Below are positions 1 to 5,977 of a stretch of 6,616 nt of DNA, piece by piece (positions within the stretch are counted from its first letter, which is position 1; each line of letters starts with the position of its first letter). Source of the stretch: an uncultured Bacteroidota bacterium (lineage in GTDB: Bacteria; Bacteroidota; Bacteroidia; 2-12-FULL-35-15); assembly GCA_903889605.1 (NCBI GenBank), contig CAISYK010000272.1, forward strand, positions 1-6,616, in the 5' to 3' direction. The position numbers and the translations under genes were made by a program. The notes below the pieces were generated by a model. It ran no database searches. It saw only the letters and a program-made list of their open reading frames with translations, and had not been told where the DNA came from.

Positions 1-1
1 A

Positions 2-433
2 GAAACTTTGAAGGTAAGAATGGATGTTCAGGCTTTTAATGCTGATAAAGTAGCTGGATTTTTAAATAATCATACATCAATAGAAAAAGTTTATTTTCTT
101 GGTAACCTAACTGAGAAGGACGGAGAACAATTCAAAATAAGAAATCGTCAGTGTTTAACAAACGGCGGTATGATTTCATTCGATGTTAAGGGTACTGAAA
201 AAGAAGCTTTCCAATTCCTGAATGGCTTGAAACTTATTAAACTTGCAGTTAGTTTAGGCAGTACAGAAAGTCTAGCTGAACACCCAGCAACAATGACCCA
301 TTCGGATGTTGATATAGATCTGAGAAGGGAACTTTCAATAACAGAAAAAATGATTAGACTTTCAATCGGCGTTGAAAATTTCGAAGATATTATTTATGAT
401 ATAAGCCAGGCTCTTGATTGCATTGGAAAGTAG
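2..433 (+). CDS. C-terminal part of a Cys/Met-metabolism PLP-dependent enzyme, methionine gamma-lyase-like (5' truncated by window)
   Basis: This is the last 143 residues of a fold-type I PLP enzyme of the cystathionine gamma-synthase / gamma-lyase / methionine gamma-lyase family, whose members are usually about 390-430 residues long. The frame is open to the left edge, and the first visible residues (ETLKVRM) align with the family's internal 'KTL..RM' segment, so the TTG at 8 and ATG at 20 are internal rather than starts. Visible landmarks are GGMISFDVKG (55-64), the LAVSLGSTESL segment (81-91), HPATMTHS (94-101) and MIRLSIGVEN (117-126). Arg119 matches the family arginine that binds the substrate carboxylate. 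The PLP-binding lysine lies upstream, outside the window. HPATMTHS favours methionine gamma-lyase, but the C-terminal domain alone cannot separate the lyase from cystathionine gamma-synthase or gamma-lyase. The gene converges on the lipoprotein gene. Family assignment is secure; substrate is not. Confidence 0.9.
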   Translation, partial: ETLKVRMDVQAFNADKVAGFLNNHTSIEKVYFLGNLTEKDGEQFKIRNRQCLTNGGMISFDVKGTEKEAFQFLNGLKLIKLAVSLGSTESLAEHPATMTHSDVDIDLRRELSITEKMIRLSIGVENFEDIIYDISQALDCIGK

Positions 434-454
434 GTAAATAGTTCATTTTTTCAA

Positions 455-496
455 TTTTTTTAACAGGGAGATGTTTGCCTCTCCCTGTTAAAAAAA
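455..496. terminator. Perfect 16-bp inverted repeat between convergent genes, likely bidirectional terminator
   Basis: Bases 455-470 pair perfectly with 481-496 around a 10-nt loop (471-480). The core arms are AACAGGGAG and CTCCCTGTT, extended outwards by seven T-A pairs. The hairpin starts 21 bases after the plus-strand stop and ends 6 bases short of the minus-strand stop, where a shared terminator is expected. Unlike a textbook intrinsic terminator, the T-tract lies on the 5' side and the A-tract on the 3' side in both reading directions, so they form the stem base instead of a free U tail. Only the plus-strand transcript has a short U-rich tail after the stem (498-504). Termination is inferred. 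Confidence 0.7.
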
Positions 497-502
497 ATTA
501 TT

Positions 503-1357
503 TTAAGGCATTACAATATTTGTAGTATAGCCGCCGCAAAGAGCCGTCGCCTGATTGTCGCAGGCACCAGAGCCATAATCCACAGTAACAAGCGGAAGGC
601 TTGGTACTGTATATTCCAGAACACCGCTTTCAACCCAGGCGCAATCAACTGCCGCACGCAAAGGAGTTGTTATTACCAATGTGTAATTTTCTCCGTTAGT
701 TGTGGTTCCGTTTCCTGTTCCGCTAATCATGTAAATATCATCTAAAGGGTCAAGCAGGGTGTTGTCACCGGCAATCCACTCTCTTTGCTGAATAGAGTTA
801 TATGCTGTTACTCCATCGGCACTGTAAAGATTTCCATTCTGAATCTGAACATTAAATACATGATGATTAGCTGAGTTTTTTCCGGCATTAGTGATTATTT
901 CAGTGCCGGTAATATGACGATTGTTAACATAAAAGTTATCAAATGCAATAGTTGTAATGGATGCAGAATCAATATAGGGGTTTGTGAGATGGGCCAGTAT
1001 TTTGCCGCTCCTGATTACTCCATCGCTTCCTGTACATGATGTCCCATAATCAATCACTGCGTCTTTTGGGTAAGTGGAAGCATCAGTGGGTGTGAATGAT
1101 ACAATGCAGCATGAGTTAGGGCTGCGGAAGCCATTTTGTTTTGATGCCATATCAACTTGCCTGAAGGCATCCGCGAAAGCACTTTCAATCGAAGAGTTTT
1201 GCGTAACCACTCTGTTGGCCTTATCTGCCGGCGCATTAGAAACAGGAGTTGCCGCTGGTGGTGCTGCAGTTGTAATCGCATCTTTCTTACAACCAACATA
1301 CATAATGCTTGCAGAGCAAGTGATTATGCCAATAAACATCAATTTTTTCGTTTTCAT
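503..1357 (-). CDS. Predicted lipoprotein of unknown function
   Basis: A 284-residue predicted envelope lipoprotein. The N-terminus is a type II signal peptide: basic MKTKK, a hydrophobic stretch, then VGC with the lipidated cysteine at residue 23 followed by KKD. The -3 position is Tyr rather than the usual Leu, so the lipobox is imperfect, but CKKD is a common Bacteroidota start. Residues 27-45 form an Ala/Pro/Thr-rich tether. The rest looks beta-rich and has two related motifs: IDYGTSC...DGVIRSGK (from about 102) and VDYGSGACDN (from about 258), with the family-like FDNFYVNNRHITGTE in between. I recognise this pattern from unnamed Bacteroidota lipoproteins but know no function. An adjacent CysCys pair lies before the first motif. 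Local GC reaches about 58% over 541-600, against about 32% in a sampled phosphatase line. The start was chosen because the signal peptide begins there. It has its own possible promoter and faces the PLP-enzyme gene. Confidence 0.85.
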   Translation of the reverse strand: MKTKKLMFIGIITCSASIMYVGCKKDAITTAAPPAATPVSNAPADKANRVVTQNSSIESAFADAFRQVDMASKQNGFRSPNSCCIVSFTPTDASTYPKDAVIDYGTSCTGSDGVIRSGKILAHLTNPYIDSASITTIAFDNFYVNNRHITGTEIITNAGKNSANHHVFNVQIQNGNLYSADGVTAYNSIQQREWIAGDNTLLDPLDDIYMISGTGNGTTTNGENYTLVITTPLRAAVDCAWVESGVLEYTVPSLPLVTVDYGSGACDNQATALCGGYTTNIVMP

Positions 1358-1419
1358 GTTTTATTTATTTTAATTGTTAATATATGATTTGATATATGCG
1401 GATAACGAACAAACATGAG

Positions 1420-1449
1420 CAAAAAGTATTGCCTAATTCTTTGGTCAAG
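1420..1449 (-). promoter_or_regulatory. Possible promoter for the lipoprotein gene
   Basis: Read on the minus strand, CTTGACC (1443-1449) is followed, 17 bases after its TTG, by TACTTTTTG (1420-1428). This resembles the Bacteroidota TTTG / TAnnTTTG pair, with one extra T in the -7 element, and also a sigma70-like TTGACC / TACTTT pair. Transcription would start near 1413, giving a leader of about 55 bases before the ATG at 1357. It is a pattern match only; in AT-rich DNA such matches also arise by chance. Confidence 0.35.
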
Positions 1450-1469
1450 AATAAACTATACAATTAGGC
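1431..1469. repeat. 8-bp inverted repeat flanking the possible -33 element
   Basis: GCCTAATT at 1431-1438 is the exact reverse complement of AATTAGGC at 1462-1469, with 23 bases between. One arm lies in the promoter spacer and the other upstream of the -33 site, so the repeat could be an operator for a dimeric regulator or a weak transcript structure. The arm centres are 31 bp apart, about three helical turns. Confidence 0.3.
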
Positions 1470-1568
1470 TGCTGTTATAAATATAATAAGAAGAATAAAA
1501 TTAGTGGAGCGTACTCATGGAAATCAGTTTCCCATAGAGGCTTTCAGAGGTTCTGCAGTATTATTATT

Positions 1569-1591
1569 AAAAAATTTGAAAAGGAGTTTTC
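1569..1591 (-). terminator. Weak candidate terminator for the phosphatase operon
   Basis: On the minus strand, 21 bases after the stop of the 683-residue phosphatase gene, GAAAA and TTTTC (1578-1591) form a 5-bp stem with a 4-nt loop. A run of six T follows after a 3-base gap (1569-1574). The stem is short and AU-rich, so it would be unstable alone. Position and U-run are right, but no stronger hairpin was found as an alternative. Confidence 0.3.
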
Positions 1592-1611
1592 TGCCGAAAA
1601 TAAATTTACAA

Positions 1612-1800
1612 TTAAATTCTAATTCCAATAACTGTTACATCATCCACTTGTTCTAAATCACCTTTCCAATTTTCAATTGCATCATCCAGTTTTTGTTTTT
1701 GAATTTCCATCGGCTCCTGACTTATTGATAATAATAACTCTTCAAATTGTTTATATTTGAATTTCTTCCCTTTGGGACCGCCAAACTGGTCGGCATAACC
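1612..1800 (-). repeat. Near-identical 3' end shared with paralogue B (copy 1)
   Basis: These 189 bases match 3680-3868 at a constant offset of 2068 with seven mismatches by hand count, about 96% identity and no gaps. They encode the last 62 residues and stop of paralogue A. Only one residue differs (Asp versus Glu in WKG(D/E)LEQ). Beyond 1800, the next 30 bases show 13 mismatches. Confidence 0.9.
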
Positions 1801-3663
1801 ATCTGTGATTAGATAAAAAACATCTCCAATTTTAAATTCAATCAAATGAGTTGTAAATGGTAAAGGGTTTTCTGTTTTACCGATGGCTTGTTTGTCAGGT
1901 TTAATTTCTACAAAATTACTATTTTGAAAATACCACAAATGATTGTTTGCTCCACTCCAACTTATTTGTTTTGTTGCTTTGTCGATTGCAAGTATGGAAA
2001 TATCCATTCCGTCTTTTATTTCTTCACCACTTTTAGCAAATGTTTCTAAAACTAATTCCCTGGTTTTATCTAATATTTTTCCAGTATCAATTAAATTAAA
2101 TTCGTTTACAGATCTGTTGAGTGCGTTACTGCAGACTACACTTACTATTGCGCCTGGAACACCATGGCCGGTACTATCCGCTGCGGCAACGTACACAACA
2201 TTTCCGTTACCCTGTTGACTAGTGGATACATGCAGCCAATAAAAATCTCCGGCAACAATATCTTTTGGTTTATAAAGTATAAAGTTTTCAGGCAGGTATT
2301 TTTTTAATTCTTCATTCGAAGGTAAAATAGCCAGCTGTAATCTTTTGGCATAGGTGATACTGTCAATAATGTCTTTTTGTTTTTCTTCTACCAGGTGTTT
2401 TTGTTGTTCTACCTCCTTTTTTTGCAGTTCAATAATGTTTTTTTGTTTGCGTGTAGTTCTTAAGGATCGGGAAACAAAACCTGTAAAGACCAATACTATA
2501 GCCAAAAAAATAGATACGAGGATCAAGATAACTTTTTGCTTCATACTTTTTTCTTCAGAAAGTTCTTGCTGACTTTCTAATTCTTTTTTATGTTCCGCGG
2601 TTGTAACTGCTTCTTTTTTATCAAAATCATATGTCATTTGAAGTTGTACCGTTTTTCTCTTTGTTTCCTCATTGTTCAAGCTGTCATTATAAAGGAAATA
2701 GAGTTTAAAGTTTTTATAAGCAGCTTTGTAATTTTCCATTGCACTATCTAAAATTGCTAAAGAATAATAAGTATTTCTCAAATTTTCCTTGTACCCTAAT
2801 TCTTTGGATAATTTTTCTGACTTATCCAGATAATATTCTGCTTCTTTATTTTTATATGTTTTAGCAAAAGCGTTCCCAATATTAAGATAAGAAGAAGCAA
2901 TGCCTGATTTTTCTCCTATGGATTCTCTTATCTTCAAAGAAATTAAGAAATATTTTAACGCTGTATCATATTTACCTTGATACCAATAAACATTACCTAT
3001 ATTATTATAGGGGTTGGCTTCGCTTGCTTTATCGCCCATTTCCTCTTTTATTTTCAAAGAAGCAAAATAATTCTTTAATGCTTCGGAGTATTTCCCTTGC
3101 TCTGCATAAACATTCCCAATATTACAAAGAGTAGATGCCACGCCTGCCTTTCTGCCAATTTCTTCCATTATTTTCAAACAAGCATGGTAATTTGTTAAAG
3201 CATTGGAATAATTACCCTGAGCGTCATAAACATTCCCAATATCAAGGTATGCATTAGCAATGCCAACCTTGTCAGATAAGGCTTCATAAATTTTTAAAGA
3301 AATAAGGAAACTTTTCAGAGCTTCAGGAAATTTACCTTGACCAGAGAATATTAGCCCGGTATTTCTGTACGCATATGCTTCATTTTTTTGAGCGGTTCTT
3401 TTAATTGTTGGATTTGATCGGGTTTTTATTAAGTCAATACTCAGTTGTCTGGCAGAATCTGCATAAAGCATGGCTTTCCCTATAGCACCGATTCCATCAT
3501 AAGTCCATGCAAGCGCATTTAAATGAATTAGTTTGGAAGTATCTGCTTTATCCGTTTTTAATAGGGTAAGAATGGAATCAATTTCAGCATTTTGAGCAAA
3601 ACAAAATGGATTAAGAATTACTAATGCAGAATTAAGAATGATATAAAAGAAAAGTTTTTTCAT
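1612..3663 (-). CDS. Periplasmic-TPR transmembrane SpoIIE/PP2C-type Ser/Thr phosphatase (paralogue A, 683 aa)
   Basis: Predicted inner-membrane signalling phosphatase. In order: signal peptide (1-24, ending CFAQ), an N-terminal helical region, four regular 40-residue TPR units (100-259) and a degenerate fifth (260-299), a helical linker, one transmembrane helix (about 378-397), a charged coiled coil (400-433), then SITYAKRLQ leading into the SpoIIE-type PP2C domain (about 434-683). Phosphatase motifs are GDFYW (472-476), ADSTGHGVPGA (495-505), KDGMD (550-554), GANN (571-574), TDGYAD (620-625) and VDDVTVIG (673-680). The acidic residues expected to hold the metals (Asp473, Asp496, Asp621, Asp674/675) are all present. 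It differs from its neighbours in having QAIG where they have MP(I/V)G, plus an extra polar loop near 480-488. The start is MKK at 3663: an upstream in-frame Met at 3714 would lie inside the preceding gene and bury the signal peptide. Last gene of the array, 16 bases after paralogue B. Substrate is probably a phosphorylated STAS protein, by family only. Confidence 0.93.
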   Translation of the reverse strand: MKKLFFYIILNSALVILNPFCFAQNAEIDSILTLLKTDKADTSKLIHLNALAWTYDGIGAIGKAMLYADSARQLSIDLIKTRSNPTIKRTAQKNEAYAYRNTGLIFSGQGKFPEALKSFLISLKIYEALSDKVGIANAYLDIGNVYDAQGNYSNALTNYHACLKIMEEIGRKAGVASTLCNIGNVYAEQGKYSEALKNYFASLKIKEEMGDKASEANPYNNIGNVYWYQGKYDTALKYFLISLKIRESIGEKSGIASSYLNIGNAFAKTYKNKEAEYYLDKSEKLSKELGYKENLRNTYYSLAILDSAMENYKAAYKNFKLYFLYNDSLNNEETKRKTVQLQMTYDFDKKEAVTTAEHKKELESQQELSEEKSMKQKVILILVSIFLAIVLVFTGFVSRSLRTTRKQKNIIELQKKEVEQQKHLVEEKQKDIIDSITYAKRLQLAILPSNEELKKYLPENFILYKPKDIVAGDFYWLHVSTSQQGNGNVVYVAAADSTGHGVPGAIVSVVCSNALNRSVNEFNLIDTGKILDKTRELVLETFAKSGEEIKDGMDISILAIDKATKQISWSGANNHLWYFQNSNFVEIKPDKQAIGKTENPLPFTTHLIEFKIGDVFYLITDGYADQFGGPKGKKFKYKQFEELLLSISQEPMEIQKQKLDDAIENWKGDLEQVDDVTVIGIRI
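2887..3366 (-). repeat. Four tandem 120-bp TPR-coding units in paralogue A
   Basis: Four consecutive 40-codon units (residues 100-139, 140-179, 180-219, 220-259) share the pattern NIGNVY..QGKY.EALKNY..SLKI.EE.GDK. Each is one TPR hairpin with a slightly long connecting turn. The third-to-fourth transition is irregular (KASEANPYNN). A degenerate fifth unit follows at 260-299. The repeat is also visible in the DNA, as recurring ATTCCCAATATT-like and TTTTCAAAGA-like segments on the plus strand. Confidence 0.85.
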
Positions 3664-3668
3664 AAACC

Positions 3669-3697
3669 CAAAATTACTATTAAATTCTAATTCCAAT
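3669..3697 (-). promoter_or_regulatory. Possible internal promoter directly before paralogue A
   Basis: On the minus strand TAATTTTG (3669-3676) fits the Bacteroidota -7 consensus TAnnTTTG exactly, and ATTG (3694-3697) stands 17 bases upstream as a -33-like element. The -7 box ends five bases before the ATG, so any transcript would have almost no leader. The equivalent site before paralogue B reads TAATTTCG and has no matching TTG. It overlaps the end of the upstream gene; the match could be chance. Confidence 0.22.
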
Positions 3698-3868
3698 AAC
3701 TGTAACATCATCAACTTGTTCTAATTCACCTTTCCAATTTTCAATTGCATCATCCAGTTTTTGTTTTTGAATTTCCATCGGCTCCTGACTTATTGATAAT
3801 AGTAACTCTTCAAATTGTTTGTATTTGAATTTCTTTCCTTTCGGACCGCCAAACTGGTCGGCATAACC
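3680..3868 (-). repeat. Near-identical 3' end shared with paralogue A (copy 2)
   Basis: Partner of 1612-1800, in direct orientation. It encodes the last 62 residues and stop of paralogue B, from GYADQFGG to VIGIRI. The matching region in the third gene (from 5978) is clearly more diverged, with TSE for PKG and NEEMSVQK for QEPMEIQK, so the near-identity is specific to this pair. Confidence 0.9.
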
Positions 3869-5962
3869 GTCAGTGATGCCGTAAATGATGTCACCATCTT
3901 CTAATTGAATGGTATGCTGTGTGAAAGGTCTTTCATATTCACCAAAGCTTCCAACCGGCATCTTATCCGGTTTGTATTCTATTAATTCACCTTTTCTGCA
4001 AATATAAAATGAATTATTTGCAGCCGAATACTGCAGTTCTTTTGTTGGAATATGAAACCTGAAATATACAAGGTCCATTCCGTCTTTTCCTTCCACTGTT
4101 GCATCTTCAGGGTTTACTGCAAGAATAACAATACGTCTAAGTTCGTTGAGGATTTCATTTGTATCAAGTATGTTTTTTGAAAATACGATTTCATTTAAAA
4201 CTCCCATACCAATAAGACTCATAAATGCACCTGGGATGCCGTGCCCTGTGCAATCAGCAACACAGAAATAAGAATAATCACCTTGCTGGTGCATCCAGTA
4301 AAAATCTCCTGATACAACATCTCTTGGTTTGAACAAAATGAAATGATCCGGAAGGTGGCGCTTAATAAGGCTTGGGGCTGTGAGGAAAGAACGTTGGATG
4401 CGTTTTGCATAAGAAATGGAACTTGTTATTTCATGGTTCTTTTCTTCTACCAAATGTTTTTGTTTTGTTATTTCTTCATTTTGGACTTCAACTTTTTCTT
4501 TTTGGACTTCGATGATTTGTTTTTGTTTTTTAGTAATTCGTAATGATCGAAAAATTAGCACTGCGAAGACAAGCACTAACAATAAACCAAAAACAACAAA
4601 CGAGATAACAATTCTTTGCTTATGGCTTTTTTCCTCTGCCAATGCTTGTTGTTTTTCTAACTCTTTTTTATGTTCTGCATTGGTGACCGCTTCCTTTTTC
4701 TCAAAATCATAGGTCATTTGAGTTTGTATTGTTTTTTTACGTGTTTCCTCATTATCCAAGCTGTCGCATAAAAGCGAAAAAAGTTTATGATTTTCATAAG
4801 CTCCTTTAAAATTGCCTCTTGCACTATCCAGCAATGTTAAACTTTTGTAAGTATCTCTCAAATATTCTTTATGTCCGATTTCTTTTGCTGATTCTTTTGC
4901 TTTAAGAAGATATTCATATGCTTCTTTGTATTTTTTTTGCTCCCTGAATTCATCTCCGATATTGATGCAGGAATTTGCAACGCCTGCTTTGTCGCCTATT
5001 TCTTCCCTTATTTTCAAAGAAGCCAAATAATTTTTCAATGCTTCTTGATTATTGCCTTGGTCGGAATAAACATTACCTGCATTACTTAAAGAAGCCGCAA
5101 TGCCATTTTTGTTACCTAAAGATTCACTTATGTGCAGCGAAGCCAAGTGGTTTTTTAAAGCTTCTGGATTATTTCCCTGTTTGTAATAAATGTTGCCGAT
5201 ATTCTTGTAAGAATCAGCAATGCCGTTTTTGTCACCTATTTCTTCTTTTATTTTCAAAGATGCTCGATGATTCTTTAATGCTTCCTGATAATTTCCTTGA
5301 TTGTAATATATAATTCCGATATTGTTGTATGAAGAAGCGATACCTCTTTTGTCGCCCATAGTTTCTTTTATTTTCAAGGAAGCAAACAGATTTTTTAACG
5401 CTTCCGGATAATTGCCTTGGCTGGAAAAAACATTACCGATATTATTGTATGAAGCGACAATGCCTTTTTTATTGTCTATTGATTTGTATATGCTCAAACC
5501 TTTAAAATAATTTTTCAATGCTTCAGGGTAATTGCATTGATAGTAATAAACGCTGCCGATATTATTGTAAGAACTGGCGACACCTTTTTTTTCGCCCATT
5601 ACTTCATATAACTTCAGCGAAGCAAAATGATTTTTTAAAGCGTCCGGATAATTTCCTTTATCTGTGAAAAAAAAACCACGATAGCTGTATGCTGCTGCAA
5701 GCCCTTTTTTGTAATCAATTTTTTGAGCAAGACTCAAAGCTTTATTCAGATACTCATCCGCTTTTTCATCATCCTCAAATTCATATTGTAAGAAAAGATT
5801 ATTGAGGGTTTTTAATTTAGTGGTATCTTGATTTGCGGCATTAAGAACATTTATTAGGGAATCAATCGTATGGTTTGGCTCATTGCTGGTTTTTTCTTTC
5901 TGCGAAAGGCAATATGAATGCAGAATAAAAAATAAAAAATTAAGAAGGAAAAGTTTTTTCAT
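3680..5962 (-). CDS. Periplasmic-TPR transmembrane SpoIIE/PP2C-type Ser/Thr phosphatase (paralogue B, 760 aa)
   Basis: Same architecture as paralogue A, 77 residues longer mainly because of two extra TPR units. Signal peptide 1-21 (ending CLSQ); six regular 40-residue TPR units at 93-332 and a degenerate one at 333-372; a linker nearly the same as A's (QMTYDF.KKEAVT.AEHKKE); a transmembrane helix at about 451-471; a longer coiled coil at 473-515; and SISYAKRIQ opening the phosphatase domain (about 517-760). Motifs: GDFYW (552-556), ADCTGHGIPGA (569-579), KDGMD (626-630), AANN (647-650), MPVG (668-671), TDGYAD (697-702), VDDVTVIG (750-757). All expected metal-site aspartates are present (553, 570, 698, 751/752), so it should be active. 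TPR unit 2 has Cys for the usual Gly (YQCNYPEAL). The MKK start gives a clean signal peptide 15 bases after the third gene's stop; there is no Shine-Dalgarno. TPRs should face the periplasm and the phosphatase the cytoplasm. Ligand and target are unknown. Confidence 0.93.
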   Translation of the reverse strand: MKKLFLLNFLFFILHSYCLSQKEKTSNEPNHTIDSLINVLNAANQDTTKLKTLNNLFLQYEFEDDEKADEYLNKALSLAQKIDYKKGLAAAYSYRGFFFTDKGNYPDALKNHFASLKLYEVMGEKKGVASSYNNIGSVYYYQCNYPEALKNYFKGLSIYKSIDNKKGIVASYNNIGNVFSSQGNYPEALKNLFASLKIKETMGDKRGIASSYNNIGIIYYNQGNYQEALKNHRASLKIKEEIGDKNGIADSYKNIGNIYYKQGNNPEALKNHLASLHISESLGNKNGIAASLSNAGNVYSDQGNNQEALKNYLASLKIREEIGDKAGVANSCINIGDEFREQKKYKEAYEYLLKAKESAKEIGHKEYLRDTYKSLTLLDSARGNFKGAYENHKLFSLLCDSLDNEETRKKTIQTQMTYDFEKKEAVTNAEHKKELEKQQALAEEKSHKQRIVISFVVFGLLLVLVFAVLIFRSLRITKKQKQIIEVQKEKVEVQNEEITKQKHLVEEKNHEITSSISYAKRIQRSFLTAPSLIKRHLPDHFILFKPRDVVSGDFYWMHQQGDYSYFCVADCTGHGIPGAFMSLIGMGVLNEIVFSKNILDTNEILNELRRIVILAVNPEDATVEGKDGMDLVYFRFHIPTKELQYSAANNSFYICRKGELIEYKPDKMPVGSFGEYERPFTQHTIQLEDGDIIYGITDGYADQFGGPKGKKFKYKQFEELLLSISQEPMEIQKQKLDDAIENWKGELEQVDDVTVIGIRI
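4967..5686 (-). repeat. Six tandem 120-bp TPR-coding units in paralogue B
   Basis: Units of exactly 40 codons run without a length change from residue 93 to 332, with consensus NIGNVYY.QGNYPEALKNH.ASLKI.EEIGDK.GIA.SY. Neighbouring units are similar enough in DNA to read the 120-bp period by eye, for example the recurring TTTTGTC(A/G)CC and TTTTCAA(A/G)GA segments on the plus strand. The degenerate unit 4847-4966 follows. The spacing and homology favour gain and loss of whole units. Confidence 0.88.
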
Positions 5963-5977
5963 AAATCGAAATTACAA

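Noticed and set aside
8..22. TTG at 8 or ATG at 20 (with AAGG just upstream) as a start of a small 137-141 residue protein
   Set aside because: The protein matches only the C-terminal domain of a roughly 400-residue PLP enzyme and the frame is open to the edge, so the gene is cut by the window.
1054..1387. Several overlapping open frames on both strands within the lipoprotein gene
   Set aside because: They have low-complexity or biased composition with no motifs and overlap a gene with a clear signal peptide; they are shadows.
1519..1532. Hairpin GGAAA-TCAG-TTTCC considered as terminator
   Set aside because: The stem is only 5 bp and no T-run follows directly on either strand; kept as chance structure.
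1358..1611. Non-coding stretch examined for a tRNA, small RNA or short gene
   Set aside because: No cloverleaf, conserved RNA motif or open frame with a recognisable product was seen beyond the promoter, repeat and weak terminator listed.
3664..3714. Upstream in-frame ATG codons that would extend paralogue A by 17 residues
   Set aside because: They lie within the end of paralogue B and would put a non-signal sequence before a clear signal peptide; the MKK start at 3663 matches the MKK start of B.
4343..5313. Plus-strand open frames rich in Phe, Cys and Leu opposite paralogue B
   Set aside because: They are the antisense of Lys/Glu-rich coiled-coil and TPR codons; no start context or recognisable domain.
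4967..5686. Regularly spaced repeats considered as a CRISPR array
   Set aside because: The period is exactly 120 bp, divisible by three, and the whole unit is coding TPR sequence; there are no short identical repeats with unique spacers.
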